The position numbers and the translations under genes are program-made. The notes beneath the pieces are model-generated. The model worked only from the letters and a program-made list of their open reading frames with translations. It searched no databases and was not told where the DNA came from. This document shows, piece after piece, positions 34,663 through 42,691 of a DNA stretch of 64,000 bases. Numbering within the stretch: position 1 is the first letter of the stretch; each line of letters opens with the position of its first letter. Source of the stretch: Aquabacterium sp. J223 (GTDB lineage Bacteria > Pseudomonadota > Gammaproteobacteria > Burkholderiales > Burkholderiaceae_C); the NCBI RefSeq assembly GCF_024666615.1, contig NZ_CP088297.1:186001-250000 (forward strand), read 5' to 3'.

Positions 34663-35652
34663 TCAGTAGCTCTTCAGCAGCGCCTTGGCGTCGACGCTGC
34701 CGCGCACCACGCCCTGGCCGACGCCGATGTCGATGAACTTCTGGAAGTCGGCCACGTCCTGCCCGCCCAGGTCCTTGACCATGGCGAACTTGGCCAGCGG
34801 CACGGTGGGCGCCAGGTCGGCGGCGGTGTTCATGTACTTGGGCAGCAGCTCGCGCACCTTGGGGTCGCTGCCGACGTCCTTCACCGCCCGCGCCCAGGCG
34901 GTGGCGAAGCGCGCCGCCACCTCGGGCTTCTCGGCGATGAACTTGCCGGACAGCGCGCCGCCGGCGGCGTAGGCCAGCGCGTCCTTGCGGCCGAGCAGGT
35001 GGGTGGCGATGACGCCGGCCTCCAGCCGCCGCGCCACGCCCTGCTTGACCATGGTGGACGCCACCGGCTCCAGCGTGTAGCCGGCGTCGAAGGTGCCGGC
35101 CTGCAGCGCGCCCAGGTGCACGCCCATCTGCTGCTCCTGGATGGTGTAGTCGCGGCCCTCTTCCAGGCCCACGGCCTTGAGCACCGCCTTGGCCGCGCCC
35201 AGGTTGGCCGGCCCCGGCGCCGACAGGATCTTGGCGCCCTTCAGGTCGGTCAGCGTCTTGGCGGTGCTGCCGGCCTTCACCACGAACTGCTCGGTGATGT
35301 ACTGCGCGTTCTGGCCGTTCAGCGAGATGTAGGCCAGCGTGCCGGCGCGGCGCTGGTTGATGTTGGCGCCCTCCAGCGTGACCAGGTTGGAGGCGCCGTC
35401 GATGTCGCCGGCCACCAGCGCCTGCACGGTCAGCGGGTGGGCGTTGAAGACCACGGCCTCGGGCTCGATGCCGGCGTCCTTGAAGTAGCCGCGCTCCAGC
35501 GCGACGTAGTAAGGCAGCGCCGAGCTGGACGGGAAGACGCCGATCTTCACCTTGTCCATGGCCCAGGCGGACAACGGGGCGGCCAGCGGCAGGACGAGGG
35601 CGGCGGCGACCACCAGGCGACGGGCCAGGCGGCGGGACGGGTGACGGCTCAT
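34663..35652 (-). CDS. ABC transporter substrate-binding protein (NMT1/THI5-like)
   Basis: A 329-residue periplasmic binding protein. The signal peptide ends near residue 31 (LSAWA). The mature protein has KVKIGVFPSSSALPYYVALERGYF split over its first 25 residues, EAVVFNAHPLTVQALVAGDIDGA and GALQAGTFDAGYTLEP, typical of the NMT1/THI5 fold. Relatives bind pyrimidines, taurine, aromatic sulfonates or riboflavin. Given the ring-opening amidohydrolase and monooxygenase in the same operon, an N-heterocycle is a reasonable ligand; this is inference. The ATG overlaps the stop of the VOC gene. Confidence 0.92.
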   Translation of the reverse strand: MSRHPSRRLARRLVVAAALVLPLAAPLSAWAMDKVKIGVFPSSSALPYYVALERGYFKDAGIEPEAVVFNAHPLTVQALVAGDIDGASNLVTLEGANINQRRAGTLAYISLNGQNAQYITEQFVVKAGSTAKTLTDLKGAKILSAPGPANLGAAKAVLKAVGLEEGRDYTIQEQQMGVHLGALQAGTFDAGYTLEPVASTMVKQGVARRLEAGVIATHLLGRKDALAYAAGGALSGKFIAEKPEVAARFATAWARAVKDVGSDPKVRELLPKYMNTAADLAPTVPLAKFAMVKDLGGQDVADFQKFIDIGVGQGVVRGSVDAKALLKSY

Positions 35653-36155
35653 GTGGCGGTTCCTTGCAGGGCGAGGTAGGGGCGGGGATCGAAGAAGGAC
35701 TGGCCGGCGACGTAGGCGCGGCCGGGCGACATGTCGGGCGGCGGGCCGGCCTCGGCGCGGCCTTCGAAGGTGAGCTCCAGCTGCACGCCGCTGGGGTCGT
35801 AGACGAAGAGCTGCCACAGCGTGGTGCCGGGCACCAGGAACTCGCGCCAGGGCAGGCCGTGGTCGGCGAAGCGCTGGCGGAAGGCGTGGAAGCCGCTGCA
35901 GGCCAGCGACAGGTGGTCGATGGCGGCGCTGCCCTGATCGACGGTGCCCGACGGGCCCAGCGCCGGGCCGCCGGCATAGACGTGCACGATGGCCTGGCCG
36001 CCCGGCACCGGGCAGGCCAGCCAAGCGCCGGGGTAGCCGAAGTCGGGGCGGTGGATCTCGTGCAGGCCGAGCACCTGGCAGTAGAAGACGCGGGTGGCCG
36101 CGAGGTCCGCGGTCTTCACCGCGGCATGGAAGAGGCCTTGCACGACAGCGTTCAT
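35649..36155 (-). CDS. VOC family protein (glyoxalase/extradiol dioxygenase fold)
   Basis: A 168-residue vicinal-oxygen-chelate protein with one beta-alpha-beta-beta-beta pair. A metal-ligand candidate is in LFHAAVKTADLAATRVFY; others are IDHLSLACSGF and the Glu in DPSGVQLELTFEG. It could be a dioxygenase, isomerase or lyase. It lies between the FAD monooxygenase (28-bp gap) and the transporter (4-bp overlap), so it acts in the same pathway, perhaps on the hydroxylated intermediate. Confidence 0.9.
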   Translation of the reverse strand: MNAVVQGLFHAAVKTADLAATRVFYCQVLGLHEIHRPDFGYPGAWLACPVPGGQAIVHVYAGGPALGPSGTVDQGSAAIDHLSLACSGFHAFRQRFADHGLPWREFLVPGTTLWQLFVYDPSGVQLELTFEGRAEAGPPPDMSPGRAYVAGQSFFDPRPYLALQGTAT

Positions 36156-36183
36156 GGGTGGGGCTTCCGCAAGTTCCGGTCCA

Positions 36184-37407
36184 TCAGGCGGGGTCGAGCC
36201 GCACGTCGGTCCACAGGCGGCGGAAGCCGTCGCGGGACGCCGGCTCGCGCAGCCGCCGCATCTCGGCCGGGCCGTCGGCACCGGCCAGCATGGCGGCGGT
36301 GCACTGCAGCGAGAAGTCCATCACCCACTGCACCCGCGGCGCGCGCGCGGCCTCGATGCGGCGGGTGAGGTCGGCCACGTCGGCGGCGGTGAAGGGTCGG
36401 CCGTCGTGCGCGTCGAGCGCCTGGCGGATGAGGTGGGCGGCCACGCAGGCGTCCTCCACGGCCTGCGTCGCGCCCTGGCCCAGCGTGGGCACCATGCCGT
36501 GCGCCGCGTCGCCGAGGAACAGCACCTGGCCCGAGGGATCGCGGAAGGCCAGCGGCGTTTCCTGCAGCCGGGCCCAGTGGATCTGCTCGTGGTGGGTGGC
36601 CAGCTGGTCGACCATCCAGCGCACCGCGGCACAGGGCTCGCCCTGCGCCGGCTGGTAGTGGCCACGCAGGGCCTCGGGCGTGCGCTGGTCGGCGGGGACG
36701 TCGGCGCCCGGCTCGATGGGGAAGGAACCGGCGATGTAGACATGACCCGGCGGCACGCGGAAGGCCAGCAGCCGCTTCGCGCCGTTGAACCACCAGCCGT
36801 AGTCGTCGATCAGGCCGCCCGCGGTGTCGGGCACCAGCAGGCGGTAGATGGTCACGCCCACATGGCGCGCGGTCCAGGCGCCGGCGAACTGCGGCCGCAG
36901 CGCGCTGTAGCGGCCGTCGCCGGCGACCAGCAGGTCGATGCCGTCCTCGCGTTCGACCGCGTCCTGCGGCGTGCGCGACTCGATGAACAGCCGGTCCGGC
37001 CGTTCCGGGTCGACGCCGCAGGCCCGCACCGCGTGGCCGAAGCGGGCGATGCCGGCCAGCGGCGCCCGCAGCACGCGGTACAGCTCGGACCAGCGGATGC
37101 GGATGCCGGGCCGGTCCGCCAGCTCGGACAGGGGGAAGTCGAACACGGGGGTGCCGTCGACCTGCTGCACCTGCCAGCGCGACCAGCGCCAGCTCGCTTC
37201 GCGCACCGCCGCCTCCAGCGACGGGGACAGCTGCGCCAGCGCCTTCATCGCGTTGGGCCCGACGTTGAGGCCGGTGCCGGCCTCGGCGTGTTCGCCGGGC
37301 TGGGCGCGCTCGTAGCAGACGAGCTGCACGTCGCGCCGATGGGCCAGCAGCGCGCCGAGGATGCTGCCGGCGACGCCGCAGCCGACGATGCCCACCTTGA
37401 GCGTCAT
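36184..37407 (-). CDS. FAD-dependent aromatic-ring-type monooxygenase
   Basis: A 407-residue flavoprotein of the PHBH class. The dinucleotide fold KVGIVGCGVAGSILGALLA opens it. The DG motif is LLVAGDGRYSALR, and the GD motif binding the FAD ribityl chain is VLFLGDAAHGMVPTLGQGA. Relatives hydroxylate nicotinate, urate or phenolic rings using NAD(P)H and O2. The ATG overlaps the stop of the amidohydrolase gene (ATGA). In context it probably hydroxylates an imported N-heterocycle before hydrolytic ring opening. Confidence 0.92.
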   Translation of the reverse strand: MTLKVGIVGCGVAGSILGALLAHRRDVQLVCYERAQPGEHAEAGTGLNVGPNAMKALAQLSPSLEAAVREASWRWSRWQVQQVDGTPVFDFPLSELADRPGIRIRWSELYRVLRAPLAGIARFGHAVRACGVDPERPDRLFIESRTPQDAVEREDGIDLLVAGDGRYSALRPQFAGAWTARHVGVTIYRLLVPDTAGGLIDDYGWWFNGAKRLLAFRVPPGHVYIAGSFPIEPGADVPADQRTPEALRGHYQPAQGEPCAAVRWMVDQLATHHEQIHWARLQETPLAFRDPSGQVLFLGDAAHGMVPTLGQGATQAVEDACVAAHLIRQALDAHDGRPFTAADVADLTRRIEAARAPRVQWVMDFSLQCTAAMLAGADGPAEMRRLREPASRDGFRRLWTDVRLDPA

Positions 37408-38519
37408 GCCAGCGCCTCCGCGGCCGCGATGACGGCGATCAGCCCGCCGCCGTCGGGGCCCTGGTGCTCGGCCCCGCCGGAGACGAAGACGCGGCCGTCG
37501 CCGAGCAGGCCGGCGACCAGCCCGCCCACCGCCCCGCGGATGTGGCGCTGGGCGTTGATGTCGGTGTCGTCGAGCATGGTGTGGCGCTGGCCGCGCACGT
37601 GGCCGCGGCGGTCGGGCTCGCACTTGACCAGCACGCCGGCGACGCGCGCCGCGTCCTCGGCGGCGGGTTGCAGCCGGCCCTTGAGCAGGCCGAGTTCGTC
37701 GAGCACGTCGTGCACCGCCGGCGCGTCGAGCGCGTCGGCCATGGCGCGGTGGGCGATGCGCAGCGGGCCCTGCCAGGCCTGGCTCATGCCCAGCACGATC
37801 ACCTCGTTGCAGGCCACCTCGACGCCGGAGGACACGCTGGCGCGGTGGCTGAAGCAGCCGAAGTCGCGCAGGGCGGCGTCGGCCAGCGCCTCGGCGTCCA
37901 GCGTGGTTTCGCCCAGCGCCAGGGCCACGCCGAAGGCACCGGCCACGCGCGACAGCGCCATCGCCTTGTTCGGGTCGTCGCTCACCGGCGCGAGGCCGGC
38001 CGCACGCAGCGGGTTCAACGTGGCCATCGTCAGCGCGGGCACCTTCAGCTGCACCAGGTGCACCTGGTCGGGCCGCTCGAGCGCGGCGTCGGCCATCGCC
38101 CGGCGCACGGTCTGCGCCACGCTGGCGATGTGCGCGGCGCGGCCCACGTCCTGCGGCGGCACCGGCTCGCTCATGGCCACGCCGACGGCCAGCGCGGGGC
38201 CGCGGCTGGACGCCGCCGCGCGCCGTCGGCCGATCACCAGGTAGTGCGGGCTGAGCACGCCCTCGCAGCCGCCGGACAGCACGCAGGGGATGCGGCGCAG
38301 CAGCGCCTCGGCGGGCTCGCCGCCGTGGCGGGCCAGCAGCGCCATCAGGCTCTGGGTGAAGTAGCCGCGGGTGAAGTCGTTGACGCCGCCGTTGCCCTCG
38401 GTCTTGCCGATGACGGCGACGATGTCGGCCACGGCCAGGCGCTCCTGCGCCAGCAGCGCGTCCAGCGACGAGACGTCGCCGGGGTGTCGCATGGAAAGTC
38501 GGTGCACGAAGGCCTGCAT
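37404..38519 (-). CDS. ring-opening amidohydrolase (cyanuric acid/barbiturate hydrolase family)
   Basis: A 371-residue member of the AtzD/TrzD/barbiturase family, built from three homologous domains. Each contributes a Ser/Lys pair; visible motifs are GKTEGNGGVNDFTRG, VLSGGCEGVLSPH, QLKVPALTMATLN, ASVSSGVEVACNEV and VSGGAEHQGPDGGG. Known members hydrolyse cyanuric acid or barbituric acid. The start MQAFVHRLSM fits the family; a longer frame upstream would run into the operator palindrome. It is the first gene of the operon after the regulator. The exact ring is unknown. Confidence 0.93.
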   Translation of the reverse strand: MQAFVHRLSMRHPGDVSSLDALLAQERLAVADIVAVIGKTEGNGGVNDFTRGYFTQSLMALLARHGGEPAEALLRRIPCVLSGGCEGVLSPHYLVIGRRRAAASSRGPALAVGVAMSEPVPPQDVGRAAHIASVAQTVRRAMADAALERPDQVHLVQLKVPALTMATLNPLRAAGLAPVSDDPNKAMALSRVAGAFGVALALGETTLDAEALADAALRDFGCFSHRASVSSGVEVACNEVIVLGMSQAWQGPLRIAHRAMADALDAPAVHDVLDELGLLKGRLQPAAEDAARVAGVLVKCEPDRRGHVRGQRHTMLDDTDINAQRHIRGAVGGLVAGLLGDGRVFVSGGAEHQGPDGGGLIAVIAAAEALA

Positions 38520-38561
38520 GCGGCTCAGTCTAGGCACCGGGGGTGAGCACGCCCAGCACCG

Positions 38562-38586
38562 TTTCGGCACACCGGTGGTGCCGAAA
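38562..38586. promoter_or_regulatory. 25-bp inverted repeat, candidate LysR operator
   Basis: The arms TTTCGGCAC and GTGCCGAAA are perfect and flank ACCGGTG. It sits between the LysR gene and the amidohydrolase start (about 43 bp from it), where a LysR activator site would be. There is no T-run, so it is not a terminator. Confidence 0.55.
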
Positions 38587-38591
38587 TGCGC

Positions 38592-39623
38592 TCACCCCGG
38601 GCGCCCCGCCTCGGTGTCCTTCAGCCGCTGGCGCAGCGCCTCGGCGAAGCGCAGCGCCGCGGTCGACAGCGCGCGGCCCTTGCGCGCGGCCAGCACCAGG
38701 CGGTTGTGGGCCAGCGCGCGGTCGGTGAGCGGCACCACCACCAGCCCGCCGTCGCGCGCGTCCTTGGTCAGGCCGACCTCGAACTGGAAGCTGACGACGC
38801 CGGCCTCCCGGGTGTAGGCCGTCATGGTCTGCACCGACGACGCGACCAGCGCCACGTTGAGCTTCAGCCGGCCCGACTGCAGGGCCTGGTCGATGAGGCG
38901 CCGGCCGCGGAAGGACTCGTCGCCGACGGCGACGGGAAAGCCGGCGCAGTCCGACAGGCGCAGCTGCTTGCGGTCGGCCAGCGGGTGGTCGCGCCGCAGC
39001 ACCGCGCACAGCCGCTGCGGCAGCGACGCCAGCGCCTGCAGCCCGTCGAGCGCCGGCGGGTCGTGCGCCAGCGCCAGCTCCACCTCGTCGTCCATCAGCG
39101 CGCGCACCAGCGATTCGGTGCCGCCGGAGCGCACGCGGAAGCGCACCCCCGGGTGGCGCTGCTGGAAGGCGGCGATGGCGCGCGGCAGCAGGTCCACCGT
39201 CACCGACTCGGCCGCGGCGATGCTGACCTCGCCGCGCACCAGGCCGCGCAGCTGCTCGATCTGCGAGGTGGCCGCGTCCAGGTGCGACAGGCTGGCCCGC
39301 ACGTAGCCCATGAAGATCTCGCCGGCGGCGGTGAGCCGCACGCCGGACGGCAGCCGCTCGAACAGCGGCGTGCCGAGCTCGGCCTCGAGCTGCAGGATGC
39401 GGCGGTTGAGTGCGGTGGAGGCGATGTGCAGCTGCTCGGCCGCCTTGCGGATGGAGCCGCTGCGGGCCACGGCGTCGAGCGTGGTCAGCAGCACCGGCGG
39501 GCGGGCGCGCACGGGCGCGCCGGGCGTGGTGTCGGGCGAGGGCGAGGCCGAGGCGGCGGCCCGGGCCCGGGAGGTGGACGTCGGCATGGGCCGGCGGGGC
39601 GCAAGGCCCATGCCAGTCGCCAT
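38592..39623 (-). CDS. LysR family regulator of the ring-opening operon
   Basis: A 343-residue protein whose first 40 residues are a Ser/Ala/Pro-rich extension. A second ATG at 39587 gives 331 residues and may be the true start. The winged HTH reads TTLDAVARSGSIRKAAEQL, STALNRRILQLEAELG and LFERLPSGVRLTAAGE. The effector domain includes VSIAAAESVTVDLLPRA and GFPVAVGDESFRGR. It is on the same strand as, and directly upstream of, the amidohydrolase gene, with a palindrome between them. This is an unusual non-divergent LysR arrangement. Confidence 0.92.
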   Translation of the reverse strand: MATGMGLAPRRPMPTSTSRARAAASASPSPDTTPGAPVRARPPVLLTTLDAVARSGSIRKAAEQLHIASTALNRRILQLEAELGTPLFERLPSGVRLTAAGEIFMGYVRASLSHLDAATSQIEQLRGLVRGEVSIAAAESVTVDLLPRAIAAFQQRHPGVRFRVRSGGTESLVRALMDDEVELALAHDPPALDGLQALASLPQRLCAVLRRDHPLADRKQLRLSDCAGFPVAVGDESFRGRRLIDQALQSGRLKLNVALVASSVQTMTAYTREAGVVSFQFEVGLTKDARDGGLVVVPLTDRALAHNRLVLAARKGRALSTAALRFAEALRQRLKDTEAGRPG

Positions 39624-39659
39624 GCCCGTCGCGCCGCCGGTCGCGGCGACGCTTCGCGG

Positions 39660-40340
39660 TCAGCCGGCCGGGTCGGGCCGCAGCATGCGCCGCACCATGT
39701 CGGCGTAGGCGTCGGCGATGTGCTCGCGGTCCCACTCGCCGCCGGCGCGGTACCAGCGCGCCACCCAGTTCTGCGCGCCGATGATGATGAAGGTGGTGAG
39801 CTTGGGGTCGCAGGCGGTGATCGAGCCGTCGGCCACGCCGGCGGCCACCAGGGCGCGCAGGTCGTGCGACAGCCAGTGCAGCGCCTGCGCCACCTCCTGC
39901 GCGTGCTGAGGCGTCAGCGTGCCGGGCTCCATCGCCATGAAGGTCTGCACCGGCGAGCCGGTCATGATCATCACCACGTTGCGGACCAGCCGGGCCAGCC
40001 GGTCCAGCCCGGTGCCGGGGGTGCCGACGGCCTCGTCGCGGGCCCGCTTGGCCGCCATCAGCGAGCGCACGTGCAGCTTGTAGAGCAGCTCTTCCTTGTT
40101 GCGGGCGTAGTGGTAGAGCGCGGGCTTGGTGAGGCCGAGGTCGCGCGCGATGTCGGACAGCGAGGCGCCGTGGAAGCCGTGGCGCAGGAACCAGAGGGCG
40201 GCGCATTCGAGCACCGCCTCCTCCTTCAGCTCGCGCTGCGCCTGCGGGCTGACGATGCGCCCGCCCCACGGCCGGCCGCCGTCCGCCACGCTGCCGCCGC
40301 CCGCCTGCGCCGCCGCCCGCGGCGGCTGTGTCTGGTCCAT
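39660..40340 (-). CDS. TetR family transcriptional regulator
   Basis: A 226-residue repressor-type protein. After a 35-residue linker, the TetR HTH reads ECAALWFLRHGFHGASLSDIA then DLGLTKPALYHYARNKEELLY. The C-terminal ligand domain is helical and of the KstR/AcrR_C type. It is divergent from the Bug receptor gene, and an 18-bp palindrome lies between them, so it probably represses the Bug/hydroxylase/hydrolase genes until a substrate or CoA-type ligand binds. Confidence 0.92.
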   Translation of the reverse strand: MDQTQPPRAAAQAGGGSVADGGRPWGGRIVSPQAQRELKEEAVLECAALWFLRHGFHGASLSDIARDLGLTKPALYHYARNKEELLYKLHVRSLMAAKRARDEAVGTPGTGLDRLARLVRNVVMIMTGSPVQTFMAMEPGTLTPQHAQEVAQALHWLSHDLRALVAAGVADGSITACDPKLTTFIIIGAQNWVARWYRAGGEWDREHIADAYADMVRRMLRPDPAG

Positions 40341-40407
40341 CGTCCCGTGCCCTCGAAGCCGGTGGCATGGTAGTGCGCGGGGGCCACGCTGTCCGCTCGG
40401 TTCGCCT

Positions 40408-40425
40408 ATTGACCGATCGTTCAAT
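40408..40425. promoter_or_regulatory. TetR-type operator palindrome
   Basis: ATTGACCGATCGTTCAAT is symmetric except for one pair (ATTGA-C-CGATCG-T-TCAAT). It lies in the gap between the divergent TetR and Bug genes, the expected place for autoregulation and control of the catabolic genes. Confidence 0.65.
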
Positions 40426-40475
40426 CGCCTGAACACTCGGACGACGCGCCCGCACGAGGCGTTCAAGGAGACGAC

Positions 40476-41459
40476 ATGACCCTCGACCGCCGCCTGCTGC
40501 TGCAGGGCGCCGCCGGCGCCGCGCTGCTGGGCCCCGCCCACCGCAGCGTCGCCCAGGCGGGCGACAGCGCCCGCATCGTCGTCGGCTTTCCCGCCGGCGG
40601 CACCGCCGACACCATGTGCCGCCGGCTGGCCGAACGGCTGCAGCCGGGTTACGCCAAGTCGGTGCTGGTGGAGAACCGGACCGGCGCCGGCGCCAAGCTG
40701 GCGGTGCAGGCGATGAAGACGCTGCCGCCCGACGGCAGCGCGATGCTGCTGTCGCCGATGTCGATGCTGTGCATCTACCCGCACACCTACAAGAACCTGG
40801 GCTACGACCCGGTGGCCGACCTGACGCCGGTGTCGCTGTCGACCACCTTCGAGTTCGGCTTCTGCGTCGGGCCGGCGGTGCCGGCGTCGGTGCGCAACCT
40901 GCGCGACTTCCTGGCCTGGGCCAAGGCCAACCCGGAGAAGGCGAACTTCGCGTCGCCGGCCGCGGGCTCGGTGCCGCACTTCATCGGCGTGCTGCTCGGC
41001 CGCGCGGCCGACGCCCAGCTCACCCACGTGGGCTACCGCGGCACCGGGCCGGCGATGATGGACCTGATCGGCGGGCAGCTGGCGGCGGTGTCCGGCCTCA
41101 TCGGCGACATCAACGCGCAGATGTCCAGCGGCCGGGTGCGCTTCCTCGGCGTCTCGGGCGCGCAGCGCAGCCGCTTCGCGCCCGACGTGCCCACTTACGC
41201 CGAGCAGGGCTTCAAGGACATCGTCTTCGGCGAGTGGTACGCCATCTACCTGCCGCCCGGCGCGCGGCCGGAGGTGGTGCGCCGGCTCAACACCGCGCTG
41301 GTCACGGCGCTGGCCTCGCCGGAACTGGCGCAGGCCGTCTCGCTGATGGCGCTGGAGCCGGCCTCTTCCACCCCGGCCGAACTGCAGGCCCGCATCCAGG
41401 CGGAGACGGAACGCTGGGGCCCGATCGTGCGCTCCATCGGCTTCTCCGCCGACAGCTGA
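40476..41459 (+). CDS. Bug family (TctC-type) periplasmic solute receptor
   Basis: A 327-residue receptor with a twin-arginine-like signal (LDRRLLLQGAAGAALLG) ending near residue 27. Family motifs are RIVVGFPAGGTADTMCRR, VLVENRTGAGAKLA, VGYRGTGPAMMDLIGGQ and APDVPTYAEQGFKD. AAGGAG lies 7 bases before the ATG and decides the start. It heads an operon with an FAD hydroxylase and an alpha/beta hydrolase, so its ligand may be the aromatic acid those enzymes degrade. Confidence 0.93.
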   Translation: MTLDRRLLLQGAAGAALLGPAHRSVAQAGDSARIVVGFPAGGTADTMCRRLAERLQPGYAKSVLVENRTGAGAKLAVQAMKTLPPDGSAMLLSPMSMLCIYPHTYKNLGYDPVADLTPVSLSTTFEFGFCVGPAVPASVRNLRDFLAWAKANPEKANFASPAAGSVPHFIGVLLGRAADAQLTHVGYRGTGPAMMDLIGGQLAAVSGLIGDINAQMSSGRVRFLGVSGAQRSRFAPDVPTYAEQGFKDIVFGEWYAIYLPPGARPEVVRRLNTALVTALASPELAQAVSLMALEPASSTPAELQARIQAETERWGPIVRSIGFSADS

Positions 41460-41481
41460 CCCCTTCGCACCGCAGTTCGAC

Positions 41482-42684
41482 ATGACCGAAGACCTCGACG
41501 GCGTCGCCGTGGTCGGCGGCGGGCCGGTGGGCCTGCTGACCGCGCTCATCCTCGCCCGCGCCGGCATCCACGTGACGCTGCTGGAAGCGCAGGCCGACAT
41601 CCTGCGGTCGCCGCGCGCCATCGTCTACCACTCGTCGACGGTGCAGGCGCTGGCGCGGCTGGGCCTGCTCGACGACGCGCGCGAGCAGGGCATGCTCAAG
41701 CAGGACTACCAGTTCCGCCTGGCCGACGGCACGGTGCTGGCGCGCATGGACATGTCGGTCATCGCCGGCGACACCGACCACCCCTACAACCTGCACCTGG
41801 GACAGGACCGGCTGGCCGACATCGTGCTGCGCCACCTGCTGCGCACCGGCCATGCACGGGTGCGCTGGCACCACACCGTCACCGCCATCACCCAGCGCGA
41901 CGACCGCGTCGAGGTCGCGGTGGACACGCCCGCCGGGCCGCAGACGCTGCGCACCCGCTGGCTGGTCGGCGCCGACGGCGCGCGCAGCGGCGTGCGCGAC
42001 GCGCTGGGCCTCGAGTGCAAGGGCATCACCTGGCCCGAGCGCTTCGTCGCCGTCAACCTGCACCACGACTTCGAGCGCCACGGCTACGCCCGGGCCAACT
42101 TCGTGCTCGACCCGGTGGACTGGTCGATCATCCCCATCCTCGACAAGCACAGCGGCTGGCGCGTGACCTACGGCGAGGACCCGGCGCTCACCGAGGCGCA
42201 GGTGGCCGAGCGCGCGCCCGAACGGCTGGCCCGCCTGCTGCCGGGCGGCGACGGCCACGTGCCGATCGACCGCATCGCGCCCTACCGGGTGCACCAGCGG
42301 GTGGTCGACCGCATGCGCGTCGGCCGCGTGCTGCTGGCCGGCGACGCGGCGCACATCACCAACCCCTGCGGCGGGCTGGGGCTGACCAGCGGCCTGCTCG
42401 ACGCGGTGCACCTCGGCGACGCGCTCGCGGCGGTGGTGCATGGCCGCGCGCCGGAGGCGGCGCTGGACGCCTATGCCCGCGAACGGCGCGACATCTTCGT
42501 CAACATCACCTCGCCCACCGCCAGCGAGAACAAGCGCCGCCTGATGGAGGCCGACCCCGCGCGCCGCGAGGCCGACATCGCGCGGCTGCGGCAGCTCAAC
42601 GACGACGTCGAGCTGCAGCGCCAGGCGCTGCTGCTGTCGACCCGGCTGGTGAGCAAGCCCTACGACTTCGCCACCACCACATGA
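41482..42684 (+). CDS. FAD-dependent hydroxylase (PHBH class)
   Basis: A 400-residue flavin monooxygenase with VAVVGGGPVGLLTALILARAG (FAD-binding) split across residues 8-28, the DG motif WLVGADGARSGVRDALG near residue 160 and the GD motif VLLAGDAAHITNPCGGLGLT near 285. The closest-looking relatives are MhpA/PheA-type phenol and resorcinol hydroxylases, here without the C-terminal thioredoxin-like domain. It follows the Bug receptor gene by 22 bp and is followed by a hydrolase after 7 bp, so the three probably form one pathway unit. Confidence 0.92.
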   Translation: MTEDLDGVAVVGGGPVGLLTALILARAGIHVTLLEAQADILRSPRAIVYHSSTVQALARLGLLDDAREQGMLKQDYQFRLADGTVLARMDMSVIAGDTDHPYNLHLGQDRLADIVLRHLLRTGHARVRWHHTVTAITQRDDRVEVAVDTPAGPQTLRTRWLVGADGARSGVRDALGLECKGITWPERFVAVNLHHDFERHGYARANFVLDPVDWSIIPILDKHSGWRVTYGEDPALTEAQVAERAPERLARLLPGGDGHVPIDRIAPYRVHQRVVDRMRVGRVLLAGDAAHITNPCGGLGLTSGLLDAVHLGDALAAVVHGRAPEAALDAYARERRDIFVNITSPTASENKRRLMEADPARREADIARLRQLNDDVELQRQALLLSTRLVSKPYDFATTT

Positions 42685-42691
42685 GTCCACC

